24,038 bases of DNA, taken from a virus. Under the pieces are notes generated by a model that had not been told where the DNA came from, did not search any database, and saw only the letters and a list, made by a program, of their open reading frames with translations. Both the position numbers and the translations under genes were made by a program. Of the stretch, positions 1 through 5,863 are shown piece after piece (within the stretch, counting starts at the first letter, position 1; the number at the start of each line of letters is the position of its first letter). The stretch covers positions 1 to 24,038 of IMG/VR virus record IMGVR_UViG_3300024273_000466. One strand, given 5' to 3'.

Positions 1-1
1 A

Positions 2-1366
2 AGAGATAAATTCATGATTTGGGATGGTAACGAGGGAAAAGGTTTTAACTTAACAACTGGAACAACGTTTAACGTTGTACCATTCACTCCTCCTATAAGC
101 AGTTTAATAGAGGACGTTGGCGACGGATGGTTTAGATGTTCAATTGTTACAACCGACAAAACAGAAATGTCCTTATATCTTTTAAATGATAGTTCTGAAT
201 TTTCTTATCTAGGCAATGGAACTTCTGGTCTATATATTTGGGGCGCACAATTAACAGCAGGCTCAACCGTTAAGCCATACCTAAAAACAACAGACCGTTT
301 GAACATTCCAAGCATCGACTACACAAGCGGAACGGGTGCAATTTTAGTTGAGCCACAAGCTACGAACTTACTAACGTATTCAAGTGATTTTGACAATGTG
401 AGTTGGACAAAAGCAGGTTCAAGTATTTCAGCAAATTCTATTTTGTCTCCAGACGGCACTGTTAGCGCAAGTACATTAACAGAAAGCGCAACATTAGCAA
501 CTCATTTGGTTTTTAAATCTGTAACACTTTCAGCGACTTCTAACGTTTTCAGTTGCTACATAAAAGCAAAATTGGGGTCTACCAGGAATGTAGGCATACT
601 ATTCAATACAACGGCTAAAGGAGTTCTAGTGAATCCTGAAAACGGTAATATCGTTACATATTTCAATACAACTTCTGCAGATGTGAAAGTAAAAGCATTT
701 CCAGACGGTTGGTATAGGATTTCTTTTAAAGCAACAACTGCAGCAATTTCAGAAAGTATTCGTATTTATTTAGGAAATGGAACAACTTGGACTTCTACCT
801 ATTTAGGTGATGGAGTTTCAGGCGCTTATATTTGGGGCGCACAACTAGAAGCAAGCACGACAGCAACTTCCTACATTCCAACAACAACGGCAACGGTTAC
901 AAGGGTAACGGACGCAGTTTCTAAAACTGGAATTTCTTCTTTGATTGGTCAGACGGAAGGCGTTTTGTTTGTTGAAATGGCGGCTTTAGTAGACAACAGC
1001 ACATACAGAACAATTTCGCTAAACAGTAGTACTTCAAATTTTGTATTAATCAGATATAGAAACTCTTCAAATAGTTTGCAAGCATTCGTATTTGATGGTG
1101 CGACAGCTTACCTTCAAACTATTTCGGGGGTGAGTATTTTAAACTACAATAAATTTGCGCTACGATACTCAAATAGTGAGATTTCATTTTGGTTGAATGG
1201 AGTTAAGCAATTAGCAGGAATTTCAGGAGACGGCAATATTAGTTCTTTATCATTGAATAAGCTTGAATTTGGAAATAGTGGAGAAAATTTTTACGGAAAA
1301 ATTAAACAACTTCAAATATTCAAAACTGCTCTTTCAGATGCCGAAATGATTACTTTAACAACTTGA
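2..1366 (+). CDS. Tail fibre / receptor-binding protein with lectin-like repeats (5' partial)
   Basis: Probable virion adhesin that binds host surface glycans. The reading frame is open to the window edge. The codons before the first ATG (position 14) continue the first repeat, so the gene is 5'-truncated and the ATG at 14 is not the true start. Numbering from that ATG, two related beta-rich modules each end in the motif YIWGAQL, with Trp76 and Trp274 exactly 198 residues apart. Both have a 'GDGWFR' or 'PDGWYRISF' strand and a 'YLGNGTS' or 'YLGDGVS' turn before the motif. The last 150 or so residues (about 305-450) resemble a laminin-G/concanavalin-A-like sandwich, including FWLNGVKQ and a C-terminal KIKQLQIFKTALSDAEM segment. 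This architecture is common in tail fibres of Bacteroidota phages. The fold assignment is by eye; the glycan target is unknown. A small gene follows 4 bases downstream. Confidence 0.75.
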   Translation, partial: RDKFMIWDGNEGKGFNLTTGTTFNVVPFTPPISSLIEDVGDGWFRCSIVTTDKTEMSLYLLNDSSEFSYLGNGTSGLYIWGAQLTAGSTVKPYLKTTDRLNIPSIDYTSGTGAILVEPQATNLLTYSSDFDNVSWTKAGSSISANSILSPDGTVSASTLTESATLATHLVFKSVTLSATSNVFSCYIKAKLGSTRNVGILFNTTAKGVLVNPENGNIVTYFNTTSADVKVKAFPDGWYRISFKATTAAISESIRIYLGNGTTWTSTYLGDGVSGAYIWGAQLEASTTATSYIPTTTATVTRVTDAVSKTGISSLIGQTEGVLFVEMAALVDNSTYRTISLNSSTSNFVLIRYRNSSNSLQAFVFDGATAYLQTISGVSILNYNKFALRYSNSEISFWLNGVKQLAGISGDGNISSLSLNKLEFGNSGENFYGKIKQLQIFKTALSDAEMITLTT

Positions 1367-1370
1367 TAGT

Positions 1371-1685
1371 ATGAAAGCATACAGATTAAAATTTACAGAC
1401 AAAAAGGAAGCTGAAACGGTTTTAATTTCTGAGGAGGTAATTGATAAAGAATTAAACTTTTTAGAAGGAACTTTGGCAGTCGTTTGGATTGGTGCAATAG
1501 TTTTAATTCAGGCAGAAATAAACGAACAAATGGAAATAACAAAAGAAGCGGTTTTCGCTGAAGGTTTCCACGTTGATTTGTTGCTCGAAGACGAAACTAA
1601 AACTTTCGTAAACGAAATATTTCCAAACAGTCCAAATCATAGTTTTGCTGGGATAATAGAGTTTATAGAAGAAATTATCGAGTAA
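1371..1685 (+). CDS. Small acidic hypothetical protein downstream of the tail fibre
   Basis: A 104-residue protein that I do not recognise. It begins MKAYRLKFTDKKEAE, has a hydrophobic strand-like centre (LAVVWIGAIVLIQAE) that is too interrupted to call a membrane helix confidently, and ends in an acidic helix (FIEEIIE). It starts 4 bases after the fibre stop, and its stop codon overlaps the next start as TAATG, so it is probably translationally coupled on both sides. Its position between a fibre and a candidate holin would fit a fibre chaperone or an accessory lysis protein, but nothing in the sequence decides between these. Confidence 0.6.
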   Translation: MKAYRLKFTDKKEAETVLISEEVIDKELNFLEGTLAVVWIGAIVLIQAEINEQMEITKEAVFAEGFHVDLLLEDETKTFVNEIFPNSPNHSFAGIIEFIEEIIE

Positions 1686-2137
1686 TGAAAACAAGTATTT
1701 TCCTCAAATTCTTTGCAGCGTTTTTCACTTCGGTAATAGCTTTTTATGCGCCAATATACGCTACCTTATTAGTGGTGCTTTTGGTTATTACTTCTCGATT
1801 TATTATGGACTTGCTTATAGTAAAAAGATCCAAAAGAAGTAGAGGTACAAAGTGTGAGATGTATAAGGATTCTGGAGAAAATTTCTTTAAGTTTTTGGTT
1901 GCATACCTTGCGATATTGGTTTTGATTTATCCAACAGACATACACTTGTTAGCTTTCTTTGGTTCAAAGCATTTTATTGTAACTAGATTTGCAGCCTTGC
2001 TAATTATCGTGTATGAAGCAATAATTATAAATATGCGATTTAAGATGTTGACTGGAAAAAGCTTGTCGGAACGAGGAATGGAGTCTGTAAAGTTTTTAAT
2101 GAAATTAAAAGAGATCAAAAATAAATTGCAGGAATAG
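1685..2137 (+). CDS. Multi-pass membrane protein, candidate holin
   Basis: A 150-residue membrane protein with hydrophobic segments at about residues 5-22, 24-46, 67-92 and 97-115. A basic loop (KRSKRSRGTK, about 47-56) lies between the second and third, and the tail is a charged helix (about 125-150). A holin makes the inner-membrane lesion that starts lysis. Size, number of helices, basic loop and the MYKDSGENFFKFLVAY stretch recall the phage holin families of Bacteroidota (Phage_holin_4-like), but I see no decisive motif. The start overlaps the previous stop (TAATG). An endolysin and a spanin-like gene lie within 2.5 kb, which supports a lysis role. An unrelated membrane protein, such as a superinfection-exclusion factor, remains possible. 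Confidence 0.5.
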   Translation: MKTSIFLKFFAAFFTSVIAFYAPIYATLLVVLLVITSRFIMDLLIVKRSKRSRGTKCEMYKDSGENFFKFLVAYLAILVLIYPTDIHLLAFFGSKHFIVTRFAALLIIVYEAIIINMRFKMLTGKSLSERGMESVKFLMKLKEIKNKLQE

Positions 2138-2155
2138 AAAATTGTTTTATATTTG
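2126..2155 (+). promoter_or_regulatory. Bacteroidota-type promoter (TTG-N19-TATATTTG)
   Basis: A perfect -7 element TATATTTG (2148-2155, consensus TAnnTTTG) is preceded by TTG at 2126-2128 with a 19-base spacer, the usual geometry of Bacteroidota primary-sigma promoters. It lies across the 3' end of the candidate holin gene. No start codon for a plausible gene follows before the terminator at 2213-2244, so it may make a short untranslated RNA. Confidence 0.5.
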
Positions 2156-2159
2156 CAAT

Positions 2160-2244
2160 ATACTCAAAGTAAGTTAGGTTTATTAGTTATTTGTTTTAAT
2201 GTAGATTTGATTACCCCACAGTAAAATGTGGGGTTTTTCTTTTT
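2160..2244 (+). ncRNA. Possible small RNA between promoter and terminator
   Basis: A promoter-like element ends at 2155, and a strong intrinsic terminator begins 58 bases later and ends at about 2244. Any transcript would be about 80-85 nucleotides long, AT-rich in its 5' part, and capped by a GC-rich terminator hairpin. No open frame of useful length lies inside it. It could be a phage small RNA, or simply a promoter made idle by an upstream operon's terminator. This is inferred from signal order only; no known RNA family is recognised. Confidence 0.3.
2213..2244 (+). terminator. Strong intrinsic terminator
   Basis: A perfect stem pairs CCCCACA (2214-2220) with TGTGGGG (2227-2233), extended by an A-T pair. 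The loop is GTAAAA, and the stem is followed directly by TTTTTCTTTTT. It ends the fibre/holin transcript and any short transcript from the promoter at 2126-2155. Confidence 0.85.
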
Positions 2245-2265
2245 AAAACATTTAATTTAAAACAT

Positions 2266-2273
2266 TATCTTTG
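2266..2273 (+). promoter_or_regulatory. Bacteroidota -7 promoter element TATCTTTG
   Basis: A perfect TAnnTTTG match lies just after the terminator at 2213-2244 and 15 bases before the ATG at 2289. A T-rich stretch at 2241-2244 sits about 21 bases upstream and could act as a weak -33 element. It should drive the fibre-like gene and the two small genes after it, up to the terminator at 3532-3563. Confidence 0.7.
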
Positions 2274-2288
2274 TAAGAAAATAATTAC

Positions 2289-3029
2289 ATGGCAAATATA
2301 CCAGTAACAACAAGGTTCATTGGAATTGCAGATACTGCAAATCTAGTAGAGAAGAAGTCGGCACAAGTTAATGCTGAGACTCAACCATATACAATGCAAG
2401 ATATCATTGATACAGTTCCAGTTAGTCCTGGTATTGTTGAGACAATAGTTCCAGGAACAAACATATCTGTAGACTCAACTGACCCTGCTAATCCAATTGT
2501 TTCAGCTTTAGGAGGTGGTGGAGGAGGAACTAATCCAACAAGCGGATTTATACCAATAAATAATAACGGAACTTTTGTGGATTCTAAAATTCAACAAGGT
2601 ACTTTATATGGATTGCCTACATACGAGTTTAATGGACTTGCAAAAATAAGCGCAGTTCTAAGTGGCAATAATTTTTTGAACCTTGATGCTATGAATGAGT
2701 TTTTTGGCTTTGGTACAAACGTAGGTTTTCCAGGAGGAATACCTTCCGTTGATGTTGGAATGGCTATGACTGGGATGCGAATGGTTATAGGGATGAATAT
2801 GCAGGGCGGAACTGATGGCGTTATAAGAGCAAACGGTAATACGGGCGTTGTGTCTATTGGGGCGTTTGGGACGGAGTACGTTTTAGGGGTGAATCCTTTT
2901 GGCGGTGGCGTTCTCGTCGGGGCTGGGTTTATAGACACAATTCCACCAGCAAATTCAGGGGCTGCAGCGGTTTGGATTAATATTACCAATGAAAACGGCG
3001 TTCAATACAAAGTAGCAGGATACCAATAA
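2289..3029 (+). CDS. Fibre-like virion protein with poly-Gly linker
   Basis: A 246-residue protein, probably a head or tail fibre. Three parts are visible. Residues 1-50 are a polar N-terminal region (MANIPVTTRFIGIADT) that could attach to the virion. Residues 50-80 are a beta-rich stretch with GTNISVDSTDPANPI ending in six glycines, a flexible linker. The rest is a Gly/Met/Phe-rich domain with repeated hydrophobic strands and almost no charge. The phrase 'GFIPINNNGTFVDSKI' resembles linker segments I associate with Bacteroidota phage fibres. From about 2700 to 2930 the coding strand becomes strikingly G/T-rich, unlike neighbouring genes. The gene has its own promoter and terminator-bounded unit. 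No enzyme motif is seen, and the exact virion location is unknown. Confidence 0.6.
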   Translation: MANIPVTTRFIGIADTANLVEKKSAQVNAETQPYTMQDIIDTVPVSPGIVETIVPGTNISVDSTDPANPIVSALGGGGGGTNPTSGFIPINNNGTFVDSKIQQGTLYGLPTYEFNGLAKISAVLSGNNFLNLDAMNEFFGFGTNVGFPGGIPSVDVGMAMTGMRMVIGMNMQGGTDGVIRANGNTGVVSIGAFGTEYVLGVNPFGGGVLVGAGFIDTIPPANSGAAAVWINITNENGVQYKVAGYQ

Positions 3030-3035
3030 AAAAAA

Positions 3036-3063
3036 TAAACTTTAAAAAATAAACTTTAAAAAA
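3036..3063 (+). repeat. 14-base tandem repeat in an A-rich leader (2 copies)
   Basis: The unit TAAACTTTAAAAAA occurs twice in direct succession (3036-3049 and 3050-3063) in the 43-base gap before the ATG at 3073. It is A-rich, like other translation leaders here, and probably arose by slippage. Any effect on translation is speculative. Confidence 0.75.
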
Positions 3064-3072
3064 TAAAAAATT

Positions 3073-3372
3073 ATGGCACTTTTAGTAAGTAATGCAAAAT
3101 TTAAAAATACAGAAATCCTAACGCCTCAAATGTACGTTAGGTTGCAATATGTAGCAATAGCAGACGGATTGAAAACTTCGGTAATGCTAAAATCTGGATT
3201 AACAAAAGAAGCTGTTTCAAGCGGTGAAACAGTAGCTACTGATTTACCTGAAAATTTAATGCTCGAAATGGGAGAACAAAAACAAGATTTAGACGTTATC
3301 CATAACCTTGTTAAGGTAGAATTGGAAGCAAAAGGTTTTGAAGTGGTTATTGACTTACCAACAGCAGAATAA
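3073..3372 (+). CDS. Small hypothetical protein
   Basis: A 99-residue soluble protein that I do not recognise. It begins MALLVSNAKFKNTEIL, contains a mixed strand/helix core (MYVRLQYVAIADGLKTSVML) and ends in a helix plus strand (KVELEAKGFEVVIDLP). It has no Cys, no signal peptide and no membrane segment. It follows an unusual A-rich tandem repeat leader and is separated by a single base from the next small gene, so the two are probably co-translated. The unit ends at a terminator at 3532-3563. It may be a minor virion component associated with the fibre upstream, but only location supports this. Confidence 0.6.
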   Translation: MALLVSNAKFKNTEILTPQMYVRLQYVAIADGLKTSVMLKSGLTKEAVSSGETVATDLPENLMLEMGEQKQDLDVIHNLVKVELEAKGFEVVIDLPTAE

Positions 3373-3373
3373 A

Positions 3374-3499
3374 ATGGAAAAGGATCAAGCCTTACAAATT
3401 ATTGAACAAGCATTGAACGTTGCTACAACAAAGGGTGCGTTTAACCTTGCGGATGTTTCGCAGATTTTAACGGCATTACAAGCGTTGAAACAAGCGTAA
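3374..3499 (+). CDS. 41-residue helical protein
   Basis: A very short gene starting one base after the preceding stop: MEKDQALQIIEQALNVAT, then KGAFNLADVSQILTALQALKQA. Two amphipathic helices are joined by a KGAF turn, with regular Leu/Ile/Ala spacing. I recall very small proteins of this kind in Flavobacterium phages and prophages, but their function is unknown to me. A helix-hairpin self-assembling or adaptor role would fit. The clean start, tight spacing and the terminator after it argue that it is real. Confidence 0.5.
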   Translation: MEKDQALQIIEQALNVATTKGAFNLADVSQILTALQALKQA

Positions 3500-3531
3500 T
3501 CAAAACAAGCGATTTATAGCTATTATAAATA

Positions 3532-3563
3532 ACGCCAGTAATTTTTTTTATTGGCGTATTTTT
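3532..3563 (+). terminator. Intrinsic terminator
   Basis: A ten-pair stem with one G-U wobble joins ACGCCAGTAA (3532-3541) to TTATTGGCGT (3548-3557). The loop is six T residues, and a short T tail (3559-3563) follows. It ends the unit that starts at the promoter near 2266. Confidence 0.75.
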
Positions 3564-3564
3564 G

Positions 3565-3572
3565 TATATTTA
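3565..3572 (+). promoter_or_regulatory. Weak Bacteroidota -7-like element (TATATTTA)
   Basis: Seven of eight positions match TAnnTTTG; the final G is A. It sits right after a terminator and about 80 bases upstream of the spanin-like gene, which otherwise lacks a promoter. The T-run at 3542-3547 is near the -33 position. The match is imperfect, so confidence is modest. Confidence 0.35.
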
Positions 3573-3654
3573 CGAAAACTAAACGAATTAGCGTAATATT
3601 ATTAATACTTCTTATTTGTACGTTAATGTTGTAAATAGACAGAAACGAATGGTT

Positions 3655-4173
3655 ATGAATTATAAAAATTTAAACTATAAAATAGTAATTGCTGTATTGA
3701 TAGCGTTCCTTTTGGGGTATCTATCAAACTGTAAGCAATGTGAAAAACCAATTCAAGACAAGGTTATAAAGCAGAAGATTGAAGAACGCAAAGAAGAGGT
3801 TAAAATAATAGAGGCAAGGACCGAAATTAAACGTGCTAAATTAAAACCACTTAAACGGATAAATACCGATTTAACTGCTAAAATTATACAAGCTAAGGAG
3901 CGAAAAGACACTGTTACGATAATTGTTACGCAAGATAGCCTTATAGAGGTACAAAAGCTTCAAATAAAGACACTAGAAAGCGTTGTACTTATGCAGGACA
4001 AAACAATATTAGGTTTAAAGGATATTATTGAATTTCAAGAGATAGAAGTTAATTCCTTAAAGAGCGACTTAGTAGATAAAAATAATGACTTAAAAAAGTT
4101 AAAGCGAAGAAAAAATTTGACGATATTTGGTTGGATCGCAACAACAGTAGGTTTAATTTATATTTTAAAGTAG
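3655..4173 (+). CDS. Candidate unimolecular spanin (Rz-like lysis protein)
   Basis: A protein of about 172 residues. An N-terminal hydrophobic segment (about 10-25, IVIAVLIAFLLGYLSN) ends at Cys26, giving a lipobox-like LSNC. A long, highly charged helical region (about 30-150) follows, predicted to be coiled coil. A C-terminal hydrophobic segment (about 153-171, FGWIATTVGLIYIL) completes it. A lipidated N-terminus, periplasmic coiled coil and C-terminal membrane helix is the topology of u-spanins such as phage T1 gp11, which fuse inner and outer membranes at lysis. The caveat is Asn at -1 of the lipobox, which is atypical, so an ordinary Rz-like inner-membrane spanin is also possible. The endolysin starts immediately after its stop. 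I chose the ATG at 3655; 3649 (ATG) and 3616 (TTG) are in-frame alternatives. Confidence 0.55.
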   Translation: MNYKNLNYKIVIAVLIAFLLGYLSNCKQCEKPIQDKVIKQKIEERKEEVKIIEARTEIKRAKLKPLKRINTDLTAKIIQAKERKDTVTIIVTQDSLIEVQKLQIKTLESVVLMQDKTILGLKDIIEFQEIEVNSLKSDLVDKNNDLKKLKRRKNLTIFGWIATTVGLIYILK

Positions 4174-4677
4174 ATGGATAAGATAACAATTGACAGAATA
4201 AAATTAGCTCACCCAGACATTCGTGAGGAATTACTTAAACAGTATAATGAAGCAAATAATCTTCTTGGAAAAGGAGCTAGGCTTAGATTTGCTCATGTAT
4301 ATCGTTCTCCAGCGGAACAAAATCAGCTTTATTTGAAACGCCCAAAGGTAACAAACGCTAAAGCTTGGCAGTCAATACACAACTATGGGTTGGCTTTTGA
4401 TATTGTCATGCTCTATGATAATGATGGAAATGGAACTTTTGAGGAGGCAAGTTGGTCACAGATTCGAGACTTCGATAAAGACTCAGTAGCAGACTGGAAA
4501 GAGGTAACTACTTACTTTAAGTCTAAGGGATGGGAATGGGGAGGTGACTGGAAGTCATTTAAGGATGCTCCACACTTCCAAAAGACTTTTGGCTATACAT
4601 GGAGAACTCTAAAGGACTTGGTTGACAATGGAACTCATATAATTGATTCTGGCAATAGATATCCAAAAATTAAGTAA
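4174..4677 (+). CDS. Endolysin, M15-family zinc peptidase
   Basis: A 167-residue cell-wall peptidase, likely an L-alanyl-D-glutamate or related endopeptidase that cuts peptidoglycan stems at lysis. The M15 (VanY/Peptidase_M15_4-like) signature is complete. SIHNYGLAFDI supplies zinc ligands His69 and Asp76, the WEWGGDW segment (about 120-126) carries the likely catalytic acid, and PHF supplies His134. YRSPAEQNQLY (43-53) is the usual substrate-side loop. Residues 82-93 (DNDGNGTFEEAS) look like an EF-hand calcium loop inserted after the first zinc motif, as in calcium-responsive phage M15 lysins. There is no signal peptide, so release depends on a holin. It abuts the spanin-like gene with no gap (TAG then ATG). 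The length is normal for a single-domain M15 lysin. Confidence 0.88.
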   Translation: MDKITIDRIKLAHPDIREELLKQYNEANNLLGKGARLRFAHVYRSPAEQNQLYLKRPKVTNAKAWQSIHNYGLAFDIVMLYDNDGNGTFEEASWSQIRDFDKDSVADWKEVTTYFKSKGWEWGGDWKSFKDAPHFQKTFGYTWRTLKDLVDNGTHIIDSGNRYPKIK

Positions 4678-4691
4678 AAGAAATATTGTAT

Positions 4692-4699
4692 TATCTTTG
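4692..4699 (+). promoter_or_regulatory. Bacteroidota -7 promoter element TATCTTTG
   Basis: A perfect TAnnTTTG match in the 52-base gap after the endolysin, 30 bases before the ATG at 4730. No good -33 TTG is seen at the expected distance. It probably starts the unit that runs through the C1q-like fibre and may continue toward the terminase. Confidence 0.65.
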
Positions 4700-4729
4700 T
4701 AATATTAAATTCAAATTAAATAAATTATT

Positions 4730-4975
4730 ATGGTAAAATTATCAGAACAAGAGTTAGATTCATTTAGAAAATTAGTAAGTGATTTTAATGACACAAAATT
4801 GAAGCTTGGAGATACAGTTATGGCTCAAAGCTCATTGATGAAAGATTTAGATGAATTGAAAAAAGTATACGCTACAGAGGAGGCTTTACTTATTGAAAAA
4901 TATGGAAAGGATTCGGTTATTAATATCCAAACAGGAGAAGTAAGTAATTCTGACTACGTAGAAAAAGAAAAATAA
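4730..4975 (+). CDS. Small helical hypothetical protein
   Basis: An 81-residue soluble, charged protein. Residues 5-60 form a likely coiled-coil helix (LDSFRKLVSDFNDTKLKLGD, then LMKDLDELKKVYATEEALL). A short tail follows with NIQTGEVSN, ending in Lys/Glu. I do not recognise its function. Small coiled-coil proteins with a 'GKDSVINIQTGEV' type tail occur in phages of Bacteroidota, but their role is unknown to me. It follows its own promoter, and a single base separates it from the next start, so it is co-expressed with the C1q-like fibre. Confidence 0.6.
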   Translation: MVKLSEQELDSFRKLVSDFNDTKLKLGDTVMAQSSLMKDLDELKKVYATEEALLIEKYGKDSVINIQTGEVSNSDYVEKEK

Positions 4976-4976
4976 A

Positions 4977-5591
4977 ATGGGAAAAATTAGTACTTATCCA
5001 GTTGATTCTTCAATAACAGAAAGTGATTTTGTTATTGGGTCAGATGCAGAAAATCTAAATGCCACGAAGAACTATAGAGTTGGTGATATATTGGCTTTAG
5101 TTCCAGCTTTTACATTTGATAAGGTGTTAAGTGCCGCTTCTTATGCTACACAGCTTCCAACTACAGCAGGTGTTGAGTTACAAGTAAAATTTGGAGCTGC
5201 ACAGGGTTCTTCTATTGATCCAGTAGAGATTGATTCTAATGGATTAATTTTTTTCAATGAAGCTGGTCAGTATCTAGTTAAGTACTTTCAGTTTGCCAAT
5301 AGAACAGTAGTAACTCCAGGAAGATCATCTTTATACACTAGATACTTAATTAATTATATTGGTGGAAACGAATCATTTGGATTTGACTTTGGTACATCAG
5401 ATATGGGTATTTCCTATGAAGAGGATTTGATAATTGATATAGCTTCACCTGGAGATAAACTTGTATTTCAAATAATGAGAGATGCACTAGGAGTCAATGA
5501 AGGTGGTCTTTATTCAGTAGCACCTGGTGGATCAGGTTTAGAATGGGGCGAAATTCCATCGGCATCTGTAAATATTTGGAAGATTTCATAG
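4977..5591 (+). CDS. C1q/TNF-like fibre or decoration protein
   Basis: A 204-residue probable trimeric virion fibre. Residues 1-42 (MGKISTYPVDSSITESDFVIG, then NYRVGDILALVP) look like the N-terminal attachment segment found on several phage fibre proteins. Residues 45-204 resemble a C1q/TNF or BclA-like jelly roll: a FNEAGQYLVKYFQF strand pair, YTRYLINYIGG, SPGDKLVFQIMRD and a final SASVNIWKIS strand, in the order expected of that fold. Such domains trimerise and often bind surface ligands. In crAss-like phages head fibres are encoded near the packaging genes, so this could be one. No catalytic residues are seen. The fold assignment is by pattern only. Confidence 0.6.
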   Translation: MGKISTYPVDSSITESDFVIGSDAENLNATKNYRVGDILALVPAFTFDKVLSAASYATQLPTTAGVELQVKFGAAQGSSIDPVEIDSNGLIFFNEAGQYLVKYFQFANRTVVTPGRSSLYTRYLINYIGGNESFGFDFGTSDMGISYEEDLIIDIASPGDKLVFQIMRDALGVNEGGLYSVAPGGSGLEWGEIPSASVNIWKIS

Positions 5592-5593
5592 GT

Positions 5594-5818
5594 ATGGATA
5601 TTAGAAAAATATCTATAGGACCAGACTATAAGTCAGGGGCAATGCACTACATAGTGGGTCAAGAAGTACTTGGCTCATCTTATAGAATTCATCTGATAAA
5701 GTTAGATATCAATACAATGTCTATAAAGATTTGGATTGAAAAAAATGACGAGATACTGTTGTGGAAAGAATTCACAGATACAGTTCCAATATCTATAGAG
5801 TATAATATAAACTTCTAG
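5594..5818 (+). CDS. Small conserved-looking hypothetical protein
   Basis: A 74-residue protein starting MDIRKISIGPDYKSGAMHYI two bases after the fibre stop. The frame is open further upstream (ATG at 5543), but those codons overlap the fibre gene and read as unrelated sequence, so I chose 5594. The protein is beta-rich with alternating hydrophobic strands (YRIHLIKLDI, SIKIWIEKND, PISIEYNINF) and no Cys. I have an impression of similar sequences in Bacteroides or crAss-like phages but cannot name a function. A small beta-barrel or nucleic-acid-binding protein would fit. It may be followed by a weak terminator. Confidence 0.6.
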   Translation: MDIRKISIGPDYKSGAMHYIVGQEVLGSSYRIHLIKLDINTMSIKIWIEKNDEILLWKEFTDTVPISIEYNINF

Positions 5819-5836
5819 TACCTAAATGGGTATTTT
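5819..5836 (+). terminator. Weak possible terminator
   Basis: A five-pair stem TACCT/GGGTA (one G-U pair) with an AAAT loop is followed by TTTT. It lies directly after the stop of the 74-residue gene. It is short, so leaky termination at most is expected. Confidence 0.25.
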
Positions 5837-5863
5837 GGTGTTTGTATAAATTAAATTAAATCA

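Noticed and set aside
2591-2989. Antisense open frame opposite the fibre-like gene
   Set aside because: It arises from the G/T-rich sense strand, encodes a Pro/Thr-rich low-complexity peptide and has no start signals.
2289-3029. Variable region of a diversity-generating retroelement in the fibre-like gene
   Set aside because: The 3' end is compositionally odd, but I found no near-identical template repeat and no reverse transcriptase gene in the window.
5543-5593. Upstream ATG extension of the 74-residue gene
   Set aside because: The extra 17 codons lie inside the fibre gene in another frame and look unrelated; the ATG at 5594 sits just after the fibre stop, like other starts here.
5831-5844. 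Possible promoter before the GroES-like gene
   Set aside because: TATTTTG and GGTGTTTG each miss conserved positions of TAnnTTTG and have no -33 partner.
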